Assembly (NCBI GenBank): GCA_019247135.1
Contig: JAFAPL010000215.1
Span: 1 to 6,342 of the forward strand
Direction of reading: 5' to 3'
Origin: Chloroflexota bacterium
GTDB lineage: Bacteria; Chloroflexota; UBA6077; CF-72
DNA length: 6,342 nt
The notes beneath the pieces were generated by a model. It had not been told where the DNA came from. It worked only from the letters and a program-made list of their open reading frames with translations, and did not search any database. Position 1 is the stretch's first letter. Every line of letters starts with the position of its first letter. Shown in pieces: positions 1 through 6,157 of this stretch. A program made the translations under genes and the position numbers.

Positions 1-453
1 GGCGCTTCCCCCGTCATCGCCCAGAGCTCGGCACAGCGCCAGGCTCTCTTCCGACAACATCGCCGCACGCGCGTAATCGCCCAGGTCCCTGGCGATACAC
101 CCCTGGTGGTGCAGCACGAACGCGATCCCGCGCTTGTCTCCACGCGATCGGAAAAGCGCCAGACTTTCCTCCGAGAGTCTGCTTGCCGCTGTGCAATCGC
201 CCTGTTCTCTGGCCACGCGGGCGAGGTTGTGGAGCGCCCAGGCGGCCCCTCGGCAATCTCCACACTCGCGAAAAAGGAGGACGCTCTCATTCAGCAGCCT
301 TGCCGCCCGAACGTAGTCCGCCTGGTCCCGTGCCGTGCATCCAAGGTGCTGCAGCGCCCAGCCGCTGCCACCCTTATCGCCAATTTCCCGAAATAGCGCG
401 AGGCCCGTTTCGGCCAGCTCCGCGGCACGGTGATAATCACCCTGGTCCCGCGC
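1..453 (-). repeat. Tandem 40-residue TPR units within the regulator
   Basis: Four consecutive units of 40 codons (120 bp) begin with A-R-[DE]-x-x-D: residues 555-594 (bases 334-453), 595-634 (214-333), 635-674 (94-213) and 675 onward (1-93, incomplete). Each has the pattern ARDxxDYxxAxxLxEexLaLFRexGDxxG followed by a second helix ending near WALxxLg. This is the longer, roughly 40-residue TPR form usual in this regulator family. The array continues beyond the left edge, so the total number of units cannot be given. Confidence 0.85.
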
Positions 454-2115
454 CAGCGCCGCGGCCCCGCTCAGGACATCCGCGCGGGTCCAGGTGCCGG
501 CGCGGCCATCAACTTCAGCGAGCGCCAGCATTTCCTCCAGCCAGCGCCGCCCCTCTCGCTCGTGACCGCGCACAAACCAGAACCGCCAGACGGCCCCGGT
601 CAGGCGGAGGCCGAGTTCGGATTCGCCCACCTCAATAGCCCAGTGCAGCGCCGTCCGGATGTTGTCATGCTCGTGATCGAGCTGACGCAACCACATGGCG
701 GGCTGCGCTCCCGTCAACTCCGGCTTGGCACGTTCGGCCAGCGCCAGGTGAAATAGCGCGTGTCGTCGACGGGTTGGCTCCGCTGCTCCGCTCTTGACGA
801 GGCACTCCCACCCGTACTCCCGCATTGTTTCCAGTAGCCGGTAGCGCACGTCCCCAGTCGGGCTCTCCTGGACCACCACAAGCGACTTGTCCACGAGGCG
901 CGCCAGCAGGTCCATGACGTCCGCTGAGTCGATCCCATCGCCGGCGCCGACAGCCTCGGCCGCTTCGAGCGTCCATCCGCCTGCGAAAACGGCCAATCGC
1001 TCGAACAGTCGCCGCTCCGCCTCGTCCAGCAGCGCGTAGCTCCACTCGACGGTCGCGCGCAGCGTTCGATGTTGAGGTAGCGCCGTGCGGCTTCCAGCCG
1101 TGAGCACTCGGAAGCGATCGGCGATGCGTGCCGCCAGTTGAGTCATGCCCAGAGCGCTGACTCGCGCCGCCGCCAGCTCGATGGCCAGGGCGAGCCCGTC
1201 GAGTTGCTGGCAGATGCGCGCCACGGTCAGCATGTTGTGCTGCGAAAGAGTGAAACCCGGCACGCCCGCGGCAGCCCGCTCGACGAACAACTGGACCGCT
1301 TCAGACCCTTCCACCGCCTGCACCATTGCTGCCGAAGGTCGATCATCGGCTGAGCCTGCGCCGATGGCGCTCAGGGGCGGGAGTCCGAGCGGCGGCACTC
1401 GCCAGGTGGTCTCGCCTCCGATGCGAAGCACCTCGCGGCTGGTGGCCAGAATTCGCACATCCGGGCAGGCGCGCAGCAGCGTCTCGGCCAGCTCGGCGCA
1501 GGCGGAAACGAGGTGCTCACAGTTGTGGAGCACGAGCAGCAGGCTTCGCGAGCGCAGGACTTCTGCGAGGGTCTGCGATAGCGAGCGGGTGGGCTGCTCG
1601 CGCACGCCGAGCATCGAAGCCACGGCTTGCGGTACAAGCGTCGGGTCCGTCAGTGGCGCCAGGTCCACCAGCCATACTCCGTCCTGGAACACGCCTGCAA
1701 CGCTGCGCGCGAGTTGGAGCGCCAGCCGCGTCTTGCCGACGCCGCCGGCGCCAGTGAGCGTCAGAAGTCGAGCGGTGGCCAGCAGCCGGCGCGCTTCGGC
1801 AAGCTCGCGTTCCCGGCCGATGAAGCTGGTCAGGGCCACTGGTAGGGGCGGTGGCTTGACCGCCGGCGCAGCGTTTGAAACAGCAGTTCCAGCTGCCGCC
1901 GCCAGAAACGCGGCGCGCTGCGTTTCCTCCAGGTCCAGAGCCGCGGCGACGCGACGGACGGTGTCAACGTGCGGCCGACGCCTGAGGCCACGTTCCAGGT
2001 CTTGAACACCGCGGCCGCTCAAACCCGCCCGTGCCGCAAGCTCCTCTTGCGTGAGTCCCGCCGCCGTCCGAAAAGCCCTCAACAGTTCCGCGAAACTGCC
2101 CGGCTCACCCCGCAT
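1..2115 (-). CDS. XRE-HTH / NB-ARC (STAND) ATPase / TPR transcriptional regulator, C-terminus cut by the window edge
   Basis: The minus frame is open from the ATG at 2115 to base 1, giving 705 residues without a stop; the C-terminus lies outside the window. Residues 8-62 form an XRE-type helix-turn-helix (LTQEELAARAGLSGRGVQDLERG). Residues 96-104 (TSFIGRERE) open the STAND/NB-ARC ATPase, with P-loop GAGGVGKT at 122-129, sensor ILATSRE at 222-228, and the family block LVDKSLVVVQ...YRLLETMREYG at 408-435. TPR units run from residue 555. The architecture matches the COG3903/AfsR-like regulators common in Actinomycetota and Chloroflexota, which are thought to sense a ligand or partner through the TPRs and switch by nucleotide binding. 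Two hallmarks are altered: Walker B reads LLLVLHNCEH, with His197 where Asp is usual, and the GLPLA motif reads GLALA (Ala309). The ATG at 2115 is the first plausible start before the HTH, but it has only a weak GC-rich ribosome site. The gene is divergent from the binding-protein gene, which is a possible target. The domain call is firm; the ligand is unknown. Confidence 0.93.
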   Translation of the reverse strand, partial: MRGEPGSFAELLRAFRTAAGLTQEELAARAGLSGRGVQDLERGLRRRPHVDTVRRVAAALDLEETQRAAFLAAAAGTAVSNAAPAVKPPPLPVALTSFIGRERELAEARRLLATARLLTLTGAGGVGKTRLALQLARSVAGVFQDGVWLVDLAPLTDPTLVPQAVASMLGVREQPTRSLSQTLAEVLRSRSLLLVLHNCEHLVSACAELAETLLRACPDVRILATSREVLRIGGETTWRVPPLGLPPLSAIGAGSADDRPSAAMVQAVEGSEAVQLFVERAAAGVPGFTLSQHNMLTVARICQQLDGLALAIELAAARVSALGMTQLAARIADRFRVLTAGSRTALPQHRTLRATVEWSYALLDEAERRLFERLAVFAGGWTLEAAEAVGAGDGIDSADVMDLLARLVDKSLVVVQESPTGDVRYRLLETMREYGWECLVKSGAAEPTRRRHALFHLALAERAKPELTGAQPAMWLRQLDHEHDNIRTALHWAIEVGESELGLRLTGAVWRFWFVRGHEREGRRWLEEMLALAEVDGRAGTWTRADVLSGAAALARDQGDYHRAAELAETGLALFREIGDKGGSGWALQHLGCTARDQADYVRAARLLNESVLLFRECGDCRGAAWALHNLARVAREQGDCTAASRLSEESLALFRSRGDKRGIAFVLHHQGCIARDLGDYARAAMLSEESLALCRALGDDGGSA

Positions 2116-2156
2116 CGCCCGCCCCGCCGCGGCAATGCTAGCGCACGCGGAGCCAT

Positions 2157-2223
2157 TTCTGTGTGCATTGCGTGCCCGTTCTGTGTGGAACTCAGGCGAA
2201 ACAGAGGCGAATGTGGACACAGA
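2157..2223. repeat. Repeated TTCTGTGTG word, candidate operator
   Basis: TTCTGTGTG occurs at 2157-2165 and again at 2179-2187. The 22-bp spacing is about two helical turns. A shorter inverted copy (ACACAGA, matching TCTGTGT) lies at 2217-2223. Two direct copies on one DNA face, 42-72 bases upstream of the regulator's start, would suit cooperative binding by an HTH protein. The words are short and chance is possible. Confidence 0.35.
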
Positions 2224-2240
2224 TACCTCCTGGGCGGAGT

Positions 2241-2269
2241 GAACGAACCGAACGCACCTGAACGCACAA
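2241..2269 (+). repeat. Three tandem GAACG-type repeats just upstream of the binding-protein gene
   Basis: Three units follow head to tail: GAACGAACC (2241-2249), GAACGCACCT (2250-2259) and GAACGCACAA (2260-2269). The second and third share GAACGCAC exactly with a 10-bp period. They end 21 bases before the ATG at 2291. They could be an operator, or part of the 5' untranslated leader. Function is unknown. Confidence 0.4.
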
Positions 2270-2277
2270 GACGGAGC

Positions 2278-2286
2278 GGAGGGAGG
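2278..2286 (+). promoter_or_regulatory. Strong ribosome-binding site for the binding-protein gene
   Basis: The purine-rich stretch GGAGGGAGG ends 4 bases before the ATG at 2291; its first GGAGGG is 7 bases away. It is the best Shine-Dalgarno sequence in the window and fixes the start of the gene that follows. Confidence 0.8.
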
Positions 2287-2290
2287 AAAC

Positions 2291-3340
2291 ATGAACCGGT
2301 TCCGATGGCTCTTCAATCGTTTGCTTCTTGTATTTCTCACTCTTGCAGTCGGCGGCGGCTCCGCACTCTCAGCTCCGCCTAACGTTGCCGCGCAGGCAAC
2401 CGACCACGTGCCGACAGTCGGCTTTCTTTCACCCAGTTCTCAACAGGACTGGGCCGCTCTGACAGGCGCGGCGAAAACCGGTCTCGCCGAGGCCGGCTAC
2501 ATCGACGGACAGAACGTCACCATCCTCCAGCGCTATGCCGACGGGAATCCAGAACGCATCCCATCGCTGGTCTCAGAGCTGGTCTCACACCCTGTCGATG
2601 TGCTGCTGTCCATGGGTGGACGCCCATCCCACCTGGCTGCAAAGCAGGCGACGACGACGATCCCGATCGTCTTCTGTGAGGCCGACGCTCTGGTCGCCGC
2701 GGAGCTGACGGGAGGACCGAGCAACAACCTGACCGGTGTGCTCTACTGGTCCGCCGAGCTGGCCGACAAGCGCATCGAGCTCTTGCAGGCGACCATTCCC
2801 GGTCTGAAACGGGTCGCGGTGCTGCGCGATCCAAGCAGCCCGAACACGGTGGTCCGCCTGGAAGCGATGCAAGCCGCGGCGGCGCAACGCCAGTTGGCGG
2901 TCATCCCGGTCGAGGCGCAAGACACGTCCCAGTTCGCTGCTGCGCTCGAGGCCGCCACCCAGGCGCAGGCGGACGCGATGGTCGTCCTGGCTACTCCGCT
3001 GTTCACCGTCAATCGCGAACCGCTCGCGGAACTGGCTCTCGCGCATCGACTTCCCGTCATGTACGAGACCCGTGAGAATGTGGACCGCGGAGGGCTGATG
3101 TCGTATGGCCAGAGCACATTCGACGACTTCCGACGCGCTGGCAGATACGTGGGGTCCTTGTTGGCAGGAGCACGCACCAGTGACCTGCCTCTGCTGGAGC
3201 CAGAGCGATTCGAGTTCCTGATCAACCTTGATACAGCCGACGCGATGCATTTCCCGATCCCGCCAGCAGTGCTGGCGCAGGCGACGGAAGTGATCGGCCA
3301 ATCCGCGCAGCTGGTTCCTGCGCCAGTTCAAATCCCGTAA
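2291..3340 (+). CDS. ABC transporter substrate-binding protein (PF04392 / COG2984 type)
   Basis: This 349-residue protein has a Sec-type signal peptide: basic MNRFRWLFNR, a hydrophobic stretch at about 11-25, and possible cleavage after AQA at 34-36. There is no lipobox Cys. The mature part follows the ABC_sub_bind pattern closely: VGFLSP (43-48), GLAEAGYIDGQNV (64-76), VDVLLSMGG (102-110), the TTTIPIVF strand (121-128), NNLTGVLYWSAELADKRIELL (145-165), RVAVLRDPSSPN (174-185), LPVMYETRE...GGLMSYG (254-273) and the closing FEFLINLDTADAMHFPIPP (307-325). Length and order are normal for the family, so it looks intact. Members bind small solutes outside the membrane for import; some are annotated for aromatic amino acids, but the substrate cannot be read from sequence. 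No permease or ATPase gene is adjacent, so it is an orphan component here or pairs with genes elsewhere. The start is supported by the strong ribosome site. The oxidoreductase gene follows 84 bases downstream on the same strand. Confidence 0.92.
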   Translation: MNRFRWLFNRLLLVFLTLAVGGGSALSAPPNVAAQATDHVPTVGFLSPSSQQDWAALTGAAKTGLAEAGYIDGQNVTILQRYADGNPERIPSLVSELVSHPVDVLLSMGGRPSHLAAKQATTTIPIVFCEADALVAAELTGGPSNNLTGVLYWSAELADKRIELLQATIPGLKRVAVLRDPSSPNTVVRLEAMQAAAAQRQLAVIPVEAQDTSQFAAALEAATQAQADAMVVLATPLFTVNREPLAELALAHRLPVMYETRENVDRGGLMSYGQSTFDDFRRAGRYVGSLLAGARTSDLPLLEPERFEFLINLDTADAMHFPIPPAVLAQATEVIGQSAQLVPAPVQIP

Positions 3341-3348
3341 GTCCGCCG

Positions 3349-3386
3349 CAAGGCGCGCCGATCGCCCGAAGCGCGTATCGGCCTTG
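3349..3386 (+). other. Stem-loop after the binding-protein gene
   Basis: CAAGG (3349-3353) plus CCGAT (3358-3362) pair with ATCGGCCTTG (3377-3386). The result is a 10-bp stem with a 4-base bulge and a 14-base loop, starting 9 bases after the TAA. No T-run follows, so it is not a typical intrinsic terminator. It could stabilise the upstream transcript end or attenuate read-through. Confidence 0.35.
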
Positions 3387-3404
3387 ACCTGCGCACCAGA
3401 CCGC

Positions 3405-3419
3405 GGCGGCGGTGCCGCC
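3405..3419 (+). other. GC hairpin immediately before the oxidoreductase start
   Basis: GGCGGC (3405-3410) and GCCGCC (3414-3419) form a 6-bp all-GC stem around a GGT loop, ending 5 bases before the ATG at 3425. It occupies the place where a Shine-Dalgarno sequence would sit, and no good one is visible otherwise. It may lower translation initiation or be a chance product of high GC. Confidence 0.35.
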
Positions 3420-3424
3420 TGATA

Positions 3425-4360
3425 ATGAGCACCGTGCTTCTAGGACAGCAAATAGGCTCGTACTCGCCAGGCAAATACGGGAACCACTTCGACACGACCC
3501 TGGCCGCCGCACGCGCCTGCGAACAGTCAGGCCTCGACTCGCTGTGGCTGGCCGACCACTTCATGTTTCCCGATGCGAAGGATCCCACGCGCGAAGTCCC
3601 CGTGTTTGACTGCTTCCTTGTGCTCGGCGCGATCGCCGCGTGCACGTCGCGCATCCGTATCGGCGAACTCGTCGCGGGTGTGCCGTATCGTAATCCAGCG
3701 CTGTTAGCCAAAATGCTGGCCACGCTCGACGTGATCGCCCACGGTCGCACGATCGTCGGCCTGGGTGCGGCGTGGCACGAGCCGGAGTTCATCGCCTACG
3801 GTTGGCCGTTTCCGTCGGTGCGCGAACGGATGGAGATGCTCGAAGAGGCGGTTCAGATCGTGGACCGCATGCTCACCCAGCGAAAGGCGACCTTCCAAGG
3901 CAAGCATTACACCGTCGACGGCGCGTATAACGATCCGCTGCCAGTGCAGAAACCGCGTCCACCGATCATGATCGGCGGCAGCGGTGAGAAGGTGACGTTG
4001 CGCATCGCCGCGCAATACGGCGACTTCTGCAATGTGAGCGGCGATCCCGCACGGGTCGCGCACAAGTTCGACGTCCTGCGCCAACACTGCGAGCGCGTCG
4101 GTCGACCGGTCGACGCCGTTATCCGCTCAGCGGATCTGTCCCTGCTGATCGGGGCCAACGAACGCGAGCTCGCGGCCAAGAAGGAGCGCTTCGGCGACCA
4201 GTTCCACCTGATCGGCACAGCCGAGGGAGTGCTCGAGGGCATGCGCCGGTACGCAGCCGCGGGCACCCAGTACATCACCTTCAACATGCCGGACGCCGAC
4301 GAGGTGGAGCCGATACTTCTCCTCGGTGAACAGGTCGTGCCCGAGGCGGCGCGCATCTGA
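3425..4360 (+). CDS. LLM-class (luciferase-like) oxidoreductase, probably F420-dependent
   Basis: This 311-residue protein has the full length of a single-domain bacterial luciferase-like TIM barrel. Visible family motifs are the early GLDSLWLADH strand (36-45), the core RIRIGELVAGVPYRNPALLAK (77-96) with its non-prolyl turn, LDVIAHGRTIVGLGAAWHEPE (101-121), the helix RERMEMLEEAVQIVDRML (133-150), the PPIMIGGSGEKVTLRIAAQYGDFCN stretch (179-203) and the C-terminal GTAEGVLEGMRRYAAAG (264-280). Related proteins from Chloroflexota and Actinomycetota are annotated as F420-dependent and transfer hydride between F420 and a small organic substrate in the cytoplasm. FMN use cannot be excluded from sequence alone, and the substrate is unknown. 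The ATG at 3425 is the only sensible start: the frame back to the binding-protein stop at 3338-3340 is open but has no ATG or GTG. The two genes may be co-transcribed despite the 84-base gap and its hairpins. Confidence 0.92.
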   Translation: MSTVLLGQQIGSYSPGKYGNHFDTTLAAARACEQSGLDSLWLADHFMFPDAKDPTREVPVFDCFLVLGAIAACTSRIRIGELVAGVPYRNPALLAKMLATLDVIAHGRTIVGLGAAWHEPEFIAYGWPFPSVRERMEMLEEAVQIVDRMLTQRKATFQGKHYTVDGAYNDPLPVQKPRPPIMIGGSGEKVTLRIAAQYGDFCNVSGDPARVAHKFDVLRQHCERVGRPVDAVIRSADLSLLIGANERELAAKKERFGDQFHLIGTAEGVLEGMRRYAAAGTQYITFNMPDADEVEPILLLGEQVVPEAARI

Positions 4361-4379
4361 TCGGCAGTTCAGCGATCCG

Positions 4380-4420
4380 GTTGTAACCCGTCTGACACCG
4401 ATGGCGTTTAGGGTTACTAC
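4380..4420. repeat. Imperfect palindrome in the 4361-4441 gap
   Basis: GTTGTAACCC (4380-4389) and GGGTTACTAC (4411-4420) are inverted repeats matching at 9 of 10 positions. The inner segment can pair further: ACACC (4395-4399) with GGCGT (4403-4407), one mismatch, around GAT. It starts 19 bases after the oxidoreductase stop and ends 21 bases before the next ATG. No T-run follows, so an operator or a structured leader is at least as likely as a terminator. Confidence 0.45.
4392..4420 (+). promoter_or_regulatory. Candidate promoter for the metallopeptidase gene
   Basis: CTGACA (4392-4397) matches the -35 consensus TTGACA at 5 of 6 positions. Seventeen bases later, TACTAC (4415-4420) is a weak -10 (3 of 6). 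The -10 lies inside the right arm of the palindrome, so a protein bound to the palindrome could block it. Only weak ribosome-site matches (an AGG at 4434-4436) precede the ATG at 4442. Confidence 0.35.
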
Positions 4421-4441
4421 GAGGTTTGAGTACAGGCCACG

Positions 4442-6145
4442 ATGGTGACGGGCACACGTGCCAATCAACAGTCGAACAGATCAGAGCCCTCCACGAGCAG
4501 GAAGGTGGCCGTGCGGCCCCCTGCTCCAGAGCGGCACCCCGTTCCAATGCTTGGAGCACACCTCGGCGGTGCGCTTGATCCGCGGCAGGTCATGGGCCTT
4601 CAGCGTTCGCTTGGGAACCGCGCGGTAGCGAGAATGTTCACCCCTCCGCAGGTCCAGCGAGCGATCAACATGGACACGGTTACTCGGGCAAGCTGGACAG
4701 CGGCTTCACAAGCCCGCGGATACCGTCGCTCGACGGCACTCGGGGAGATCGACAAAGCTGTGGAGGCGTGGAATTACGCGCGCACCGGGCTGATGGTCAC
4801 GCCCGCTGCCATGCGCCAGGCGTTGCAGAACATCAGCGCAGCGATCGAAGCGTGGAGGAGCTCCAAGGACGGGCGCGGTAGCCGTCGCGATACAGCGGTT
4901 GAGGACCTGGCGAGCAGCGTGACCGCCCGACTGCAGCAACTGAGTGCGCCCGGGGCGGCGGTCGATACGACGTCGGCCTACGCTCAAGCGGCGCTGAGAT
5001 TCTGGAGCAGCGCGAGCCAGACGGCGCCACTTACGGATCTGACTGATCATCTTGTGGACTTTGCAAACGCCAGACTGCCGCACCCAATGAAAAAGGTGTA
5101 CGCGGGTGGCGGCGCGAACACGCTTGGCTCTTTCGACGGCAAAACGTGGACGATTACCATCTGGACAGGAAAGTTCACCACTCGGTCGAATGTCTCGACC
5201 GTCCCCCAGCTACAGGACCAGGAGGTTGCCGCGATTGCCAACCTGGTCTTCCATGAGGCACGTCACGCCGAACAGCATTTCCGAATAGCGCAACTGCCAC
5301 AGGGTAGAAACGTAGGGTATCCACCCGAGGTGTATCAGGCCGCAAGCCGGGCGCCGCAAATGCCTGCCGCGGACCGCGAGCAAGCGCAGGGTTGGGCAGC
5401 GTTTCAGCGGGGTGGGAGCTACAACAACTATCGGATTGAAACGATCCAGATCGGCGACGCAGCGTACGCCCTGGCGAAAGACTTGCAGGACCTGAGGCAG
5501 ACCGCCGCTCCCACGGGATTGCAGGCACATTTAGCTGCCGTCAAGCAGAAGGCCACGTTTTATCCGCGGGAAGAAACCCGAATCCGTCGGTCAGCTCAGC
5601 TGCGTCAGATCGATAACGACGTGCTGACACATGTTGGCAACATCAGCGCGGCCGTCACCGCGCTGGACCAGCCCTTCCTCACGCTTGGCCAGCACTGGTC
5701 AGCGCAAAACATGAAGTCTGCATTCGACGCGGCGATGGATGTCAGGCGCGTTGCGGACGCTGCCTACCGGGCGTTTCCGCACGAGGCGGACGCAATGTCG
5801 GCGGGGGAGACGGCCGGACAGACGTTCATGAGCGAGGCCACGGCGCAGGCGCAAGCGCAGACTCCCGTGCCACCGACGCCGGTGCTACCGCCAACTCCAA
5901 CGCCATTGATCGAACCGACTCCGGAGCCTGTGAGCCAACCGACTCCGGAGCCAGTTAACCAACCCATTCCGGAGCCAGTGATCGAACCGACTCCGGAGCC
6001 AGTGATCGTACCCACTCCGGAGCCGGTTGCCACCGACGTCCCGAGCACGTCTACGCCGCCAACGACCGTCACTGACTCAACCGTCGAGCCAACGGCCGTG
6101 ACCGATGAGGAGCCGAGCGTGCCCCGGGAGCTGGCGCCCGTCTGA
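4442..6145 (+). CDS. Putative eCIS-associated HExxH metallopeptidase with Pro-rich tail
   Basis: This 567-residue protein has no signal peptide and no membrane segment. Residues 1-45 look disordered. Residues 50-66 contain VMGLQRSLGNRAVARMF followed by VQRA, the LQR..GN.AVARM motif that recurs near the N-terminus of DUF4157-type and other proteins linked to extracellular contractile injection systems. Residues 80-215 are predominantly helical, with two similar segments (93-111 and 146-164). A short strand-like part, GGGANTLGSFDGKTWTITIW (222-241), precedes VFHEARHAEQHFR (269-281). H271, E272 and H275 form an HExxH zinc-site signature; E313 in DREQAQGW is a candidate third ligand by inference. 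Residues 330-470 are helical, and 473-567 are Pro/Thr/Glu/Val-rich with five 8-residue repeats. From memory of the family, HEARHAEQ with an upstream SFD.xTW block occurs in eCIS-associated proteins. The likely role is an injected or released peptidase cargo; target unknown. No eCIS structural gene or DUF4157 domain is in the window. The metallopeptidase signature is clear; the eCIS link is moderate. Confidence 0.85.
   Translation: MVTGTRANQQSNRSEPSTSRKVAVRPPAPERHPVPMLGAHLGGALDPRQVMGLQRSLGNRAVARMFTPPQVQRAINMDTVTRASWTAASQARGYRRSTALGEIDKAVEAWNYARTGLMVTPAAMRQALQNISAAIEAWRSSKDGRGSRRDTAVEDLASSVTARLQQLSAPGAAVDTTSAYAQAALRFWSSASQTAPLTDLTDHLVDFANARLPHPMKKVYAGGGANTLGSFDGKTWTITIWTGKFTTRSNVSTVPQLQDQEVAAIANLVFHEARHAEQHFRIAQLPQGRNVGYPPEVYQAASRAPQMPAADREQAQGWAAFQRGGSYNNYRIETIQIGDAAYALAKDLQDLRQTAAPTGLQAHLAAVKQKATFYPREETRIRRSAQLRQIDNDVLTHVGNISAAVTALDQPFLTLGQHWSAQNMKSAFDAAMDVRRVADAAYRAFPHEADAMSAGETAGQTFMSEATAQAQAQTPVPPTPVLPPTPTPLIEPTPEPVSQPTPEPVNQPIPEPVIEPTPEPVIVPTPEPVATDVPSTSTPPTTVTDSTVEPTAVTDEEPSVPRELAPV
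5915..6034 (+). repeat. Five 24-bp tandem repeats encoding PTPEPV-type octapeptides
   Basis: Five in-frame units begin at 5915, 5939, 5963, 5987 and 6011. They encode PTPEPVSQ, PTPEPVNQ, PIPEPVIE, PTPEPVIV and PTPEPVAT (residues 492-531). The DNA core CCGGAGCC is kept in all five. The repeats are imperfect, with different third bases, so they are not a very recent duplication. The preceding PPTPTPLIE (483-491) looks like a decayed copy. The segment should be an extended, flexible tail. Confidence 0.9.
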
Positions 6146-6157
6146 GCGGCACACGCA

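Larger units (their letters stand above)
2116..2290. promoter_or_regulatory. Divergent intergenic region between regulator and binding-protein genes
   Basis: These 175 bases separate two divergently transcribed starts, so they should contain both promoters. I could not find a convincing -35/-10 pair on either strand. The region does contain repeated short words, listed separately, that could be regulator-binding sites. By arrangement, the minus-strand XRE regulator could bind here and control itself and the plus-strand genes. That is an inference. Confidence 0.5.

Noticed and set aside
183..756. Overlapping plus-strand open frames at the left end
   Set aside because: They lie opposite the TPR region of the regulator, whose 40-residue periodicity proves the minus strand is coding.
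1145..2005. Plus-strand open frame of 286 codons lying opposite the regulator
   Set aside because: It is the antisense of the HTH/ATPase coding region; its Arg/Ser/Ala-rich product has no recognisable motif, and the minus strand encodes a full, well-ordered domain set.
2163..2174. 12-base word at 2163-2174 recurring in inverted form at 6152-6163, as a possible attachment site or element border
   Set aside because: One or two 12-base matches are expected by chance in a window of this size, and no integrase or element gene accompanies them.
2585..3331. Minus-strand open frame of 248 codons inside the binding-protein gene
   Set aside because: The plus strand here encodes an intact family protein with a signal peptide and a strong ribosome site; the minus product is Arg-rich with no known motif.
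4411..4420. TTTAGGGTTAC at 4407-4417 as a telomere-like repeat
   Set aside because: It is a single copy and is explained by the palindrome arm.
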